Shown here piece after piece: positions 1 to 10,795 of a DNA stretch of 64,000 nucleotides. This DNA is from Physcia stellaris (Eukaryota > Ascomycota > Lecanoromycetes > Caliciales > Physciaceae): the NCBI GenBank assembly GCA_018902385.1, contig JABSSW010000017.1, positions 434,001 to 498,000 on the forward strand, written 5' to 3'. The notes beneath the pieces were generated by a model. That model saw only the letters and a list, made by a program, of their open reading frames with translations. It made no database searches and had not been told where the DNA came from. The position numbers and the translations under genes were made by a program. How positions within the stretch are numbered: position 1 is the first letter of the stretch; every line of letters begins with the position of its first letter.

Positions 1-213
1 CTTTCCATTGACTAGCACACGTTTGATTGCGCACTGGCGGCAGTTGAGCTTTATAGTTCGGAGCTCTTTGATGTGCGGGTTGACAGTAATCTCTGTTCTC
101 CCATGGAGGCTGCGGGAAAGTATGTCGATATCAAGCTCAACCTTCTGGTGCGCAATAGAGAATAATGGCGTGTGAGGTTGTTCGCTGAGGTTCTCGATCA
201 AGCCGACCATCAT
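1..213 (-). CDS. TAF2: TAF2, TFIID subunit (N-terminal part, cut by window edge)
   Basis: The minus strand is open for exactly 71 codons from an ATG at 213 (a second ATG follows at once) to the window edge. The translation has the conserved TAF2 opening: a short Met-rich start, then IAHQKVELDIDI, an HGRTEITVNPH block, and LNCRQCAIKRVLVNGK. These are the first strands of the M1-aminopeptidase-like N-terminal domain. TAF2 is a TFIID subunit that contacts initiator DNA. The family is over 1000 residues, so most of the gene lies left of the window. No intron is seen in this part. The identification rests on motif memory but several blocks agree. Confidence 0.85.
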   Translation of the reverse strand, partial: MMVGLIENLSEQPHTPLFSIAHQKVELDIDILSRSLHGRTEITVNPHIKELRTIKLNCRQCAIKRVLVNGK

Positions 214-729
214 GCCAAAGCTGCTCGCAATAGCTCAGTCACTCAGCGACGGATGCGGAGCGCGTCATTGAGTAGAATTATCATGTTAGCAACCGAGCGG
301 GTTTGCACGTCCGAGAATGAGCTCCGTGGCACGCTCGTGTCGGGTCGATCCTGTCACTGATAGAACACTAGTAATGCACCAGGGGGGATCATAAGCCAGT
401 GTCATGGCTTACAGGCTTGGGCGTGCAACTGGGGGCTCGCTAGGAGTAAAACAAAGAGTGTTGTGAGGTGACGAGTAGTTAGGATTTCCGAAGAACCGCG
501 GAACACATCCGAGATAATCATTCATAGGGCAATTTAGATACATGTACCTCTTCATGAGCTGGATTCTTCCTGCACCTAACACCGCTAACCAAATCATGCT
601 TGATCCATGCTAATGCTATTTGTACAAGATGATGAGCCGCTCAACCAATGCCATAATATACCGACAAATACCTGCTCATAGAATTATCAATACATGTTCC
701 GAATGAAGCACTTTCGAATCGGCCCATCT
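214..729. other. Intergenic: TAF2 promoter and 3' flank of the SAS4-domain gene
   Basis: Both neighbours are on the minus strand. Short open frames on either strand have no recognisable motif. I see no RNA gene or repeat here. Confidence 0.6.
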
Positions 730-2257
730 CTACACTCTGCTCTCCCTCTTGGCTCGTCGTCTACTTCTTGCACTTGCGGCTAGCGCATCGTGGGATAAGA
801 GACCTTCCGGGAGGTCGAAGTCTTTGTCCTGAAATGCGGGCAACGGCTGACCAAAGGCAAACCTCGTCCTTCCGCGCCTATGCTTACCCAGAGCAGCTTC
901 TCGAAGGTATGGCTTGGAGTAGAAGGATGTGAACGGTTTCTCAACATGCGGTGGGCCAGGATGCTGGGGTTTGCCCTTGTTGTTTCGTTTCCTGCGACCC
1001 GTGGCAGTAACGGTTTCTTGATGAAGCTGTCTTGCAGCCCAGGCGTCGACATCGCTGTAGTCTGGGGTCTCACTTTTGCTGGAAGGCTCTGATTCATCCA
1101 CTTCATCCGCCAGCAATCTTTCCCCACGCTCAGCTTTCCGACGTTTTTCTTCTTCCTTCCACTCCTTGAACTTCTCAAGCAAAGCCTCCACCTCTTGAAT
1201 GAAGTAGTCACGCTTCGGCTCCCAGGTCTTCTTCCCACCGTCAGTGACACCGCTTACCCCCATGATCTTTAGCCAATCATGACCCTTCAGGCCTTCCAGC
1301 AATCGTTCCAGTTGAACTTTTTCATGCATTGCCCTCTCTTTCTCGATATTGCGCAATTGCTTCTCCGACCTCTCAGCGCGGCGATGATGCTTAGCGTACA
1401 ACTCATCAGCGAGCGGGTCTTGGTGTTCTGCTTCGCTATCGTAGTCTATGATGGGAAATTCAATACATTGGGCGTCATTGAGGACTAGGTTGTCGTTGTT
1501 AGTAGAGGAGATGAGCTCTTGGCTAATGTCTCTAGTGGAGGATGGTCGTAAGCTACTGGAGGGTCGACCTTTTTGCACATCTTTGGGTGGGATTGCCTTG
1601 AGTGGGCTTGAGTTAGTGGAACTTGAGAGATCGTCAACAATGTGTATGCGGGTTGCTGGCGTAAGATGTTCTATGCACGTTAGCACAAATAAAGTGAGCT
1701 GTCCTGGAGAACTCAGTCTTACCAGGCTCCTTAGGCTCGCTGGAAACAACATCATCGTAATTGGCAAAGTATAGGGCAAGTTCGCTCTTCGATCTTGAAC
1801 CGCCCGCTTGAGATCTCAGTGTTCTCTTCTCCTCCTTTTTGGCGGATCTGAGTGGCTCTTTGGCCAGGACATTGGCTGTAATAGCAAAGGGGCTGTCATT
1901 GGTGACGCGAAGGGAATCCTGGGCGACGATTGGTTGTAGGGTAACCTGAATGTGCGGTTGCTCTGTTTGTGTGACACTGTCTTTGAGTGCAGTGGCCTGA
2001 GGCTCAAGAGGATTTTTTTGGGTTGAAGTGCGGAGAACTGACTTAGGGGGAGTGGGTACCTGCGACTGCGGCTGGACTCTCTGCTTCTTCGTAAAGTCAA
2101 GACTGCCATGGTCTTCAGAAGTATCACGCTTCCGTTTGGCAAGTCGGGTGGTCTCGGATGGATTCTGTTGGGTCACGGTCGCAGAAAGCTTTTCAAGGCT
2201 TGCGCCCCTCTGCAAAGTGGAGCGAACCGATGGTCTTGAAATAGCGGCCATCATCAT
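730..2257 (-). CDS. SAS4-domain protein (MYST acetyltransferase complex type)
   Basis: Two exons, 2257-1723 and 1670-730, give 491 residues. The 52-bp intron starts GTAAGA, has a GCTAAC branch site and ends TAG; splicing turns an interrupted frame into one continuous protein. Residues about 1-180 are basic and Ser/Pro-rich with a nuclear-type KRKRD patch and a conserved LALYFANYDDVV segment. Residues about 260-370 hold the charged helical SAS4 domain (AERSEKQLRNIEKERAMHEK, then GLKGHDWLKIMG). In yeast Sas4 is a non-catalytic SAS-I subunit that activates the Sas2 acetyltransferase; filamentous homologs are assumed to act in chromatin. The tail is basic. Three tandem ATGs sit at the start; I took the first. 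Family call is good; complex membership is inferred. Confidence 0.8.
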
Positions 2258-2865
2258 TGCGACGGCTTGATTGCATTTTCCTTCGTGGCTCAGGTTATAG
2301 AATTTAAAGCTGTCGGAGGCAATGTTAATTCACGACACTAGGGTGTCTAAGGAATTCGCGTTCATTATTGCGACGCGGGTCACCATCACCCAGACCTCGC
2401 TAGGCGGGAATGGCTTCAACACTTTCCCTAGCAAGAAAGGGCATTCCACTCCTCGGACACGGTCAAGATAGTCAGATTATCATGATCTACAACATGTCCG
2501 ACTGTATTGACAATGATCCTCTTATTAAACATTAAAAAACATTAATCCCGTTCACGCCCTCCAAATTCAATGCTCATTGGGTTCAACCAGTCGTATGGCA
2601 AATCTCACACATCCACGCACGACCCATCCGTTTGTCTGCCCGATCCGTATGCATCAATCAACTTTTCCCTTCTCCATTCTCCGTCTAGCATTTTGGTAAT
2701 AGCCAAGGTCCTCTCCCATTTCCTGTTGGCACTAAAACTCATCTTCACCCATCATGAAAAGGGTAGTCCCTAGGGCTTATTAAATGTCAGGCCTAGCCAA
2801 GATTCGTACGTCCAATAGAGGGAAGCTAGTGTGTCAATAGCGCCTAATGGAGAGAAGGTATCTCG
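2258..2865. other. Intergenic: SAS4-gene promoter and YPT35 3' flank
   Basis: About 600 bp between two minus-strand genes. An open stretch at 2570-2773 (+) is weakly coding-like and unrecognised. No repeat or RNA gene seen. Confidence 0.5.
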
Positions 2866-3626
2866 TCAATTGAAAATAAACTCCTTGGTGATTGGAGCCG
2901 ATGAGAACTCAGGGTTGAGTAATACGCAGTTCAGAAAGTATGCCAGACCAGCTCGGCGTTTCTCCAGGAAATCAGGACGAAATTTAGCTGTTTCATATCA
3001 GTCCAAATAGTGAATTTTATGGGAGCGGGCAACACGCTCACAAAAAGTGCTCTTGGGTGGAAGGGCAGGCATTGCTGCCTTGGAATTGGGAAAAGTAGCT
3101 AATAATTTCTTTCGTAAATCATCAAAGTCAGAGTACCTAGCGTTGACTTTAGCTGCGAAGACCCGAAATAATCTACAGGTTGTGGAACCTCTTTCTAACT
3201 GTCATCTCGCCTCCCTGTCCGGAGATCAGTCTAGTCAGACGTGGACATACGCAGCACCGATCGAGGAGGCGAAGAGGAAGGAAGAATAGGCAGGTCAAAG
3301 GGGAACGAACTGACATCCAAAGTATCTATATTAATATTCCAGACGGTATAGTCTCCGACGCCTGCTAGGTTTCCTGTGACGATGACATGACTGTTGATGG
3401 AAACATGCTTAGCCCAGAGGGGGCTCTGAATATCGGGGTCGTCTTCGGTATTGTCCTCGAGTGTGATGGGAGGAGGTTTATTATTTCCGATTGAGGCATA
3501 GCTTTCGTAGCGGCGATGCTGCCAGTAGATGGGCGTTGGCGATTGAGGGGGATGATCGTTCTCCTTCCGTGCTCTTGCTTCGGAGGAGGGGTGAGGCCGA
3601 GGTTGTTGATTACTTCCTGGCTCCAT
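2866..3626 (-). CDS. YPT35: YPT35-like endosomal PX-domain protein
   Basis: Four exons (3626-3315, 3214-3189, 3136-3042, 2987-2866) give 184 residues. The small second exon restores the conserved run TLD-GGEMTVRKR-YSDFDDLRKK. N-terminal marks of the family are present: IYWQHRRYESYAS, PPPITLEDNTED, LWAKHVSINSHVIV. The PX domain spans about residues 65-184, with the lipid-binding RY-S-FDDL motif and the PALPPKS loop, and ends FLEKRRAGLAYFLN. Yeast Ypt35 binds PI3P on endosomes and vacuoles and recruits the lipid-transfer protein Vps13. Introns are 100, 52 and 54 bp; the second has a weak GTTCCA donor. I chose the ATG at 3626; the frame is open slightly upstream without an ATG. Confidence 0.85.
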
Positions 3627-4186
3627 CCATGACAAGGTAAGCCAGTCAGGGTACAGTATGCTGCTTCGGTGGCTAACAAGGCATCACTGCGTTCATGTGA
3701 AGTTCGCCGCATTACGAAGGTTGCGGACCAGCTCGTATCCTACGATAGTAGCTGCTTGAGGGAGTCTAGACTGACGCCATTCCGCCAATCAGCGTCACCT
3801 CGAGATGCACACTAAACCCCGGGCCGAGGATTGGCGTCGCATCCCTGTCCAAGATACTTATCAGATCGACCTTTTTTTTCCATCCAGCCATTTTCGACCT
3901 CTGCCTCTTTTTTCTCCCTACCTTTGCCTTCTCATTGGCCTTTTCCAAGTAACGAACACATCCACTCGCTCGTGATTTTTAGACACTCGCTTCTTGTGTT
4001 GGTTAATATCCTCGTTCATTATCACCATCACCCAGGATTCTATCAAATGTGAGTCTGCACCCCGCCATCGCTCAGGCCTCTAGAGCTTTTTATCCTTCCA
4101 CTTTTTCAATAGGAAAACTTAGAACTGACCGCCAAACCTCCAGCTTTGTCAATCTTTTCCGGAAGCCCGTCCATTATCCACCCAAC
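3627..4186. promoter_or_regulatory. Divergent promoter region between YPT35 and DUF7707 genes
   Basis: 560 bp between two start codons on opposite strands. A pyrimidine-rich stretch (about 3870-4140, plus strand) precedes the plus-strand gene, as is common in fungal promoters. No conserved site can be named. Confidence 0.5.
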
Positions 4187-4886
4187 ATGCAACTCGTCAC
4201 TGGCTTCATCGTCCTCATAGCAGGCTTCTCTAGGCTCGTCCTCAACCAGTCCATTGACCCAGATTCCGTCAGCATTGCTACGAGAAGTAAGAAAGCACAC
4301 AACCTCGTCTACCTAAGCATAAGGCTGACTCTCTTCAGATACCTGGTGTGTCAATCAAAAGGCTACGTGCCCACTGCTGTGTCTCCAGACAAAAGGGGCA
4401 ACAGGTGGGACAGAGGAAAATAGCTGTGATCCGGTAAGCCATCCCAATCTTGTTTGATGGTTCCATCACTGACGAATCTAGGAAACCTTGAACTTCGTGT
4501 GCGTTTGTGACAACGGCCAATCCCCCAACGCCTCTGAATACTCCGAGACTATCCCATACTTCGAGTGTACCGAGTTTAACACTCAGTGTGCCAACAATTG
4601 TGCTGGTAACTCAGGTTGCGTATCCGCATGTCGCACTTCCCACCCTTGTGGAGCACAAAACCCCACTCGGGTAAACACCTCCACCATTAGTACCATGGCG
4701 GCTACGGCAACTGGTGCTTCGAAAACATCTGGCTCGGCAGTCTACACAGGATATGGCAGCTCATCGACCGCTCCTAGCGACTCAACCGGCTCGAACGCTG
4801 CCCGGGCTGTGGCAATTGGTCTTGGTCGGACCTACGGCACTGCGCTTGTTCTTTCCGTCGTCTTTGGGGGCTTTGTCATGCTCTGA
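4187..4886 (+). CDS. DUF7707 cysteine-rich GPI-anchored cell surface protein
   Basis: Exons 4187-4286, 4339-4433 and 4482-4886 give 199 residues. MQLVTGFIVLIAGF looks like a secretion signal. Residues about 25-125 match the fungal DUF7707 pattern: IDPDSVSIATRNTWC, TCPLLC, SCDPETLNFVCVCDNGQSPNASEYSETIPYFEC, QCANNC, HPCGAQNPTR, with evenly spaced cysteines. A Ser/Thr/Gly-rich linker follows, then a small-residue GPI site near GSNAA and a hydrophobic tail ending FGGFVML. The product is probably on the plasma membrane or wall; the function is unknown. The frame is open upstream to 4049, but the ATG at 4187 starts the signal peptide. Confidence 0.85.
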
Positions 4887-5333
4887 ATCATCCCTGCAAT
4901 GGCTCCTACCAATCTCTAGCGACTCCTTTCTCCTTATTGCTTTAGTAGTCTTTGGCGCAGCATGATGACACGACATTCCTTCTATGCATAGCGGCATCTG
5001 GGTTTGGATTTAGCGATGGAGTATTGCATCTGGGAGGGAATTCGGATATCCGGTAATATGGAAGGCTCTTTCGGATCCTGAGTACTCTTCATCCTGTCTC
5101 TTCTGATAGCGATTTAGCGGCATCGTAGCTCATAAGGTGGATAGCTAATTACGGTCGAACTCAAAAGCATTTGCAGGCATCTTTTTGACATATCTGTCGA
5201 CGATTTTTGTTCCTTAATTATGGCCCCATCCAACATGCCATGTTCACTCCATCATTGCATGTCAAAGTCTCCCATCAGTCTTTGCACTCCTTCTTTTCAA
5301 TAACTCGAGGAGGCCTTCTTGCCCGTGTTTCGC
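4887..5333. other. Convergent 3' region, no gene seen
   Basis: Lies between the 3' end of the DUF7707 gene and the 3' end of CDC26. Nothing beyond short chance frames is visible. Confidence 0.5.
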
Positions 5334-5555
5334 CTATCTCCCAACTCCAATCCTCTCATCCCGCGTCTGCACCCTCGACATCTTTGTCTTATCTCCTGGT
5401 AAAGGCTTCAACTCGTCATTGGGATCGATTGCACCTGTTCCATCGCCATTCGCGTTTCGTTGATTCTCTTGACGCGTAGGGTTGTCTTTGCGATCCTCAT
5501 ACAAGGCCAGGTCTTCGGAAGTCAATTGAATCGCTGTTGGCTTGCGGCGGAGCAT
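5334..5555 (-). CDS. CDC26: CDC26 (APC12), anaphase-promoting complex subunit
   Basis: A single-exon 73-residue gene. The start MLRRKPTAIQLTSEDLALYEDRK is the diagnostic CDC26 N-terminus, which is known to bury itself in the TPR superhelix of Cut9/CDC16/APC6. The rest is a charged, poorly conserved tail with the family's PNDELKPLP and a late DERIG motif. CDC26 stabilises CDC16 in the ubiquitin ligase that drives exit from mitosis. The size fits fungal homologs (about 70-100 residues). Small but well supported by its start. Confidence 0.85.
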   Translation of the reverse strand: MLRRKPTAIQLTSEDLALYEDRKDNPTRQENQRNANGDGTGAIDPNDELKPLPGDKTKMSRVQTRDERIGVGR

Positions 5556-5874
5556 GATTGAAGAGGCTTAGAGGCAGTGTGGTTGTTGAAAATATTGGAG
5601 TCGCCGTATTCTCGGAAATGGTTTTGAGAAAAAGAAAATTGTTATTTGTGTACGGACATGAGTAGAGTAGAAGCCTCTGTTACGTACAGATGTTGTCACT
5701 TCTTGGCGTGTTGGTGGACTCTAGCGAAAACCACTAGCGAGCTAGATACGCGGCGTTAGCACGCGGAGCTTCACTTTGTATTCTCTGTACATACTTTATG
5801 TGAGTACCTCACCTTAAGTCGAGCTTTACACACAGCAACTGTGACAAACTTGGGTTTATTGACAAACAATCGCC
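5556..5874. promoter_or_regulatory. Divergent promoter region of CDC26 and the mitochondrial-type gene
   Basis: 319 bp between divergent starts. No named motif; no other gene seen. Confidence 0.4.
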
Positions 5875-7407
5875 ATGAGTAGACTCTGCTCGGCGATATG
5901 GCCAAGGAAATATTGCTTTCACCTAACTGATCCCTCAAAGACCACTTCTCGCTGTCTCTCCACCTCCCTCCCAAGAACTTCCAATGAGCAGGTGCCAGGT
6001 CAATCCTGTAATTGGTACTCCAAAAAGTGTCCGGAATCCATTGCTGATCACTGTTCGTAGCACATTCTCCGCGAACACAGAACACCGCCGAAGAACTAGT
6101 CCGCTATTTCGACGACAGTAACCTAAATCAAAGTGATGATATCCGAAAACTAGATGATTCTCTACCCAACAGACCGTTTCGCCGCAGCCGCCAGCCTTCC
6201 TTCCAAGCCCATACTAATACTCAGACTCAATCGAACCAACGCAGACCCCCACATACGACGGCTACAGCTTCCGCAAACTTGACCTGGGTGCTTCACCACC
6301 ATCCGAAGCCGAAACCCAGACCGCTCCCCAAACACTAGATAATGCTCTACCCAACAGACCATTTCGTCGCAGCCGCCAGCCTTCCACCCAAGCCCGAAAT
6401 AACACTCAAACCCAGTTGATTCAACGCACACCCGTCGAACCCGATAGCTACACCTTCCGCAAACTTGACCTAGGAGCTTCACCACCATCCGAAGCCGAGG
6501 CCCAGACCGCTCCCCGGCCCCTCTTCAGATATGACAACAACCGCGAACCACCTCCCACCACCAACGAACGCCCTTCCACGCACCCCCAGCGCCCGCCCCG
6601 CGCAGGAGCCCTAGACCTCCGCAACCTCAGCGCCCAACCCGCTCCAAACCGGCCCCCCTTCCAACGCCCTCCACCCCGCCAAACGACCCCCAACCGCTCC
6701 CGCGGCGTTGGCTCCGACGCCCGCAGACCAGGCGGCACCGAAGCAGCCCGCAAAGCCCCCTCCTCAACCCCGCGCTCCCGCCCGCGCCAACCGCGCACCA
6801 ACGCCTCCTCCCAGCGCCCAAATATCTACAACTCCAAAGACGCAGACCGCGGCCTCTCGGAAGAGCAACTGGCCTACATGCGCGAGAAGGAAGAGGCGAA
6901 AGCGCCGAAGCCGCAGCCTTATGTCCCCGCGGCGGTGAGTCTGGAGAGTTTGAGTGGGCTGGGGCCGGGCTTGCCGGCGTTTGGGGTCGGGGCTTGGGGG
7001 CAGGAGGAGGCGGTGGCGGATTGGGCTCAGGGGTGGGAGAGGAGGAGCTTGAGGAAGAGGATTAGGAGTGGGGTTTGGTTGGATGAGGTGGAGACTTTTA
7101 GGGGGCGGCTGGGGTGGAGGCTGAGATGGGTGATGAGGGACGGAAGCAGGACGCGAATGAAGGGAGTGGAGTAAATGGGGACGTGCTGAGGAAGGAATTT
7201 GATGGGAGGAAGATCGCTGAGAGGATGTTTAGGGGGGAGTACGTGTTTGATGGGAAGCAGGAGGAGGGCGTGCTCGGGACTCTCAGGAGGCAGGCGGTTA
7301 GAAATGGGACTTACTTCCCGCAAGATGGACGGAGTTTGGCGGAGAAGGTGAGGAGTTTGTTACCTGCGGAGATGACTGGGGGCGGTGGGAAAACTGCAAG
7401 AGCTTGA
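5875..7407 (+). CDS. Unrecognised protein with a mitochondrial presequence and internal duplication; frame broken twice
   Basis: Exon 1 (5875-5998) encodes a presequence-like start, MSRLCSAIWPRKYC...SRCLSTSLPRTS (Arg/Ser-rich, no acids). A likely 62-bp intron follows (5999-6060; branch GCTGATC), then exon 2 to 7407. The middle is Pro/Arg-rich and disordered. The C-terminus (RKEFDGRKIAERMF, RRQAVRNGTYFPQDGRSLAEKVRSLLPAE) looks conserved and may belong to a fungal mitoribosomal or respiratory factor, but I cannot name it. A direct repeat of 185 bp period near 6161 and 6346 doubles a LPNRPFRRSRQPS...FRKLDLGASPPSEAE unit. The frame breaks at C5 (6246-6250) and at G4 (7111-7114); one added base at each gives one 490-residue frame. 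Sequencing undercalls are likelier than a pseudogene. Confidence 0.55.
6155..6524 (+). repeat. Imperfect tandem duplication, period 185 bp, inside the mitochondrial-type gene
   Basis: The stretch starting CTCTACCCAACAGACC near 6160 recurs at 6345, and both copies end with a block encoding FRKLDLGASPPSEAE. The copies differ at scattered sites, so the duplication is not recent. The first copy reads in the same frame as the second only if its C5 run had one more base. Confidence 0.8.
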
Positions 7408-8794
7408 GGGGTTGTGTATTGTAAGTATACAGGACTTAGGCTGTAGATAGATTTGATATTGATGTATCTTAACGGCATGAGTTCTTGTCACCATGCAGAT
7501 GTACCATGTGCTTGGAGACGCAGTGGGCTTTTATGTGTAGAGCTCAGAAACAATAAACACAGATTGTCCGCTCAGCTCAATCGTAAAATGGGACCTTGTC
7601 GTAAACGCCATCCGAAGCGCTGGCTTGCACCTCTTCCCGTTCATTCAGCCTACCTCATTGTGCCAAGCTACCATCAGTCCATCGAAGACATACTTTGTTC
7701 TCCCCTCCCTCACTCCAACACCAACAATGCCCGAAAGTCTTCCATAAATAAAATGAAGTCTTGATTTTCGCTTTCAGACAGATTGCGGAAAGCAAAGCTC
7801 GTAGTATACTTAAAGTACTAGTCTGGCGTTGATGTCCACTGCCTTCGATGCAAGCCTCCGCCTTCGGCCTCTTGAGGCTCGACTCTGGATAGACGAAGAC
7901 TCCAGCGCTTGTACCCTAGCCTTCAACCTCGCGTAATCGGTGGCGCAAGTTGTTTATTCCATCGCCACGCTCCTGTAAAGCCAAGTTTCTCCATACGTTG
8001 TGCATAGCAATGTGATCCAAAACGAAGCCAGCATAGAAACCATCGTCCTGGAAGGGAACCGACACCTGCGCAAAGAATTCAAGTCCAACATTAGCAAATC
8101 CCTTGCATTATTTTTTAATTGTCAAAAACAGAGGAAAGGGAGATTGGTCAGACATCCAAGGAAGATTGCCGCTCATGTTATGCACACGACTTATATAGGT
8201 GTTTTGCGTGGCTAGCGTGGAAACTGCGAATGTGGAATGGTTTTCATCATGGAAAGTGTGACAGACTTATAAAGAGCTGAGGAGATGGATTGGAAGACGG
8301 CTGGGATAATCTTACCGGCTGTCCATCAATTCTATTGAGCTGTTTTGCCTAATCTATACACAAGGCGTTGAGCGTAGTGTAGTACCCCGCCTGTCCATTG
8401 CTGTTTTACGAGACATGCGGAGAATGCTTGAGATTGAGCCACGCTACGGTAGTATTCATGGTTCTAAGAGGAGCCTAGTCGACAGCATAGATTAGTCAAA
8501 ATTGAATGGAGTCTAAAGTCATGGAGGAAGAAGTAAGAAAAGACGTTCCTCTCAGAGAGAAGATTTAGTTCTCCATTATCCTACTGCACTCCCCTCTTGA
8601 CGGCTTCGAACCGAAGCCGAAACCAGTGCAAGAGTATGTGGGACGTGGTAGGATGTAAGACTAAGGATGAACGATATCGGTTTTCATCACGAGGTAAAAG
8701 GGGTTCAAATGAAATGCTCTTGATGTGCTTACATGCCCTGGTTCGTAGAAGGTGTTCTGGATCTCGAAGCCAAGCGGCTGGCACGGAGGATGAT
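7408..8794. other. Long intergenic stretch with possible remains of an unrecognised minus-strand gene
   Basis: No gene can be named. On the minus strand, 8100-7905 is open for about 63 codons with protein-like composition (GLEFFAQVSVPFQDDGFYAG, then AMHNVWRNLALQERGDG and NNLRHRLREVE). It has an acceptor-like GCGCAG at its start and a neighbouring frame encoding ARVQALESSS downstream. A possible first exon MSGNLPWMSDQSPFPL lies near 8178-8130. Exon joins cannot be fixed. Confidence 0.3.
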
Positions 8795-9569
8795 TCATTC
8801 ACCAATCGTGGGCCACCAGATCTTTCTACCCTCTACGGCAGGCTTTCCAGCCGTCTCAGAGCTCGTTTCATCATAGTCGTACTTCGATCTTTTACGGCCC
8901 TTGAGCTCATCTAGATGCATTGTACTCGCACCAAGCGCATCTTGAGGAGAGTCTCCGTAGTCAAGTACAGTCTCTTCAGCGCCGATGGCATCCATCTCCC
9001 TTGTGGTTCTTCTCGTAGAGTGGGTTCTGTCTCGTTCATCTCCGAAGCCGTTATTATCCCGCTTGCGCTTGTTCTTTGTAGTCTCATTCTGGATCTGCTT
9101 CTGCTCTGCTGCTAGGAAAGCTGCATATTCCGCTTCGTCATCACTGTCACTAATGTTTTCCATGCCTTCCTCGCAAACCTCTCGAGCTGCGGTCATGACT
9201 TCGGTGTTGATATCAAAATCTACAGGCTCGTCTGTGAAACCTGCATCTTTATTCTCTTGCTTCACCTGTCGTTCACGAAGCAAGCCGTAGATCTCGCTGT
9301 GTCTGAACATAGCGATTTGTTCGTCTGTCAAGGTACGTTTGACACCGTCGGGATAATAGCCGAGGCCATCATCGTCCTCCAAAGCGTCACTTTCTTGAGC
9401 TTTGACGGATCTGTTTGGCTGTGGTACATCGCGAAAGACGCGAGCTCTGAAAGCTTCGAGATCAGCCTGTTGGATTCGTTAGTAAGATGTATTCACCAAC
9501 TTTGCCATTTAGTATTCGAGTTTGAGGACGTACCAGAGTCACTGGAGGGACTCGCAGCGTAGAGTCCAT
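8795..9569 (-). CDS. DUF3807 protein, acidic nuclear-type, unknown function
   Basis: Exon 1 (9569-9534) encodes just MDSTLRVPPVTL. A 67-bp intron (GTACGT...CAG) follows, then exon 2 (9466-8795), 235 residues in all. The joined start VPPVTLADLEAFRARVFRD and the block LEDDDGLGYYPDGVKRTLTD, then EQIAMFRHSEIYGLLRERQ, match the fungal DUF3807 family. The middle is acidic (ENISDSDDEAEYAAFLAAE). A KNKRKRDNN patch suggests nuclear location, and the protein ends KIWWPTIGE. No catalytic motif is seen. The 12-codon first exon is needed for a proper ATG. Confidence 0.8.
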
Positions 9570-10795
9570 ACAGCATGGAATATGAAAGAGTTCGGAGTCT
9601 CAACCCCAAGATATGTTCAAATTGTTGAGCCGCCTCGCAGCCTTGGCTTGCCGCGATAAGCGCGCGCCACTGAACCCCAAAGTACCTTACATTTTGGTAC
9701 CTTTTGAGCGCGTAGTAATCCGACTTTGAGTGTAAAACAGCTCCACACGTCCATTAGTATCACTTTTACAACTTGAAGGTCTTCAATTGACACCAATGAC
9801 TTCCACTAGCTACTTCCTTCCGGCGCTCAATCCTGTCCGGTGTGAGGGTCACAAATGATCAGGAACTGTCTGACCGCGGGCCAGGAAATGAACTCTCTGT
9901 ACACGCCACGCACAATTTGAAGCAAGTAGCGAATCCCGGATTTCTACTAGCCTTCAGTGTTGCGTAGCTCGTCCTGTACCCCATGCCGTTTGCCTTCATG
10001 GCGGGTTAGTCTTCCTTCGGACTCCTCAAATTAATACTAGAAAAGTCGAAATAAGTCGGTCGTGGGAGAGAAAGAAAGATCACTTGTGTCGGCTACTAGT
10101 GTGTTCGCGGATTGTGCAATGGTTTGTTGATGCTCATACCAGGGTCTCTGCATCTCTGATGAAAACGCCGTGCAAGGCCATGTAACGACAATATTTGGAG
10201 ACCACAACCTCTTGAAACATATTGCAGACCGTCTGCTATTGACGCTGATAAATAGTAAAGTACTGCATGCTCGTCAACTTTCTGAGGCAGGAGCCCAGAA
10301 GCTTTCAATCTTGTCTTGTAACCAACTTTCGACATCTCATAGATCACGAGAGTACAAACCTCTAGCATAGCTTCTTGATGATGACAAAGTTATTCTGTAT
10401 ATTGAGAAGTAGTGGATCATTGACTAGGTCACTGTCGAGTCATGGAATCGCAATTCAGAAAGACGCAAGAAATATCCAGAACGTAAAAAGTCCAGAGTGT
10501 TTAGTTTCTGGACGTGCTTTTGAGAAGCTCTCCAGCTGATTTGGTGAGAAGTTGCCCTTGTCGATTAGCATATGAGGCAAGGGAGGCCTCTGAGCTTGTC
10601 TGTACAGTACACCCTTGAAGGGTCGACTCACCTTTGGACGGGACATAAGACCACTGACTCCCCGGAAAAGGATTTCCGAGCGGTTTGAAACCACCCAAAA
10701 CCCAAAATTTATACCGAAATTATCCTCGACAACGCTGGCTATGCAATCCCATAGAACCACACCAAAGTAAATGTCTACATCTAAACCCTCCCGGG
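9570..10795. other. Intergenic, 1.2 kb, no supported gene
   Basis: Lies between the DUF3807 gene start and the 3' end of the recycling-factor gene, both minus. Open frames at 10096-10368 (-) and 10170-10370 (+) overlap and have no motif. Two AGTACCTT/GGTACCTT elements lie at about 9680-9712, close to the DUF3807 start. Confidence 0.4.

Noticed and set aside
5771-6085. 104-codon minus-strand frame
   Set aside because: It overlaps the first exon and intron of the plus-strand mitochondrial-type gene and has no motif.
9870-9960. Possible tRNA (GCGAATCCCGG resembles a T-loop)
   Set aside because: No acceptor stem or anticodon arm can be drawn around it.
10096-10370. Overlapping frames on both strands
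   Set aside because: No motif, no splice support, and each is the shadow of the other.
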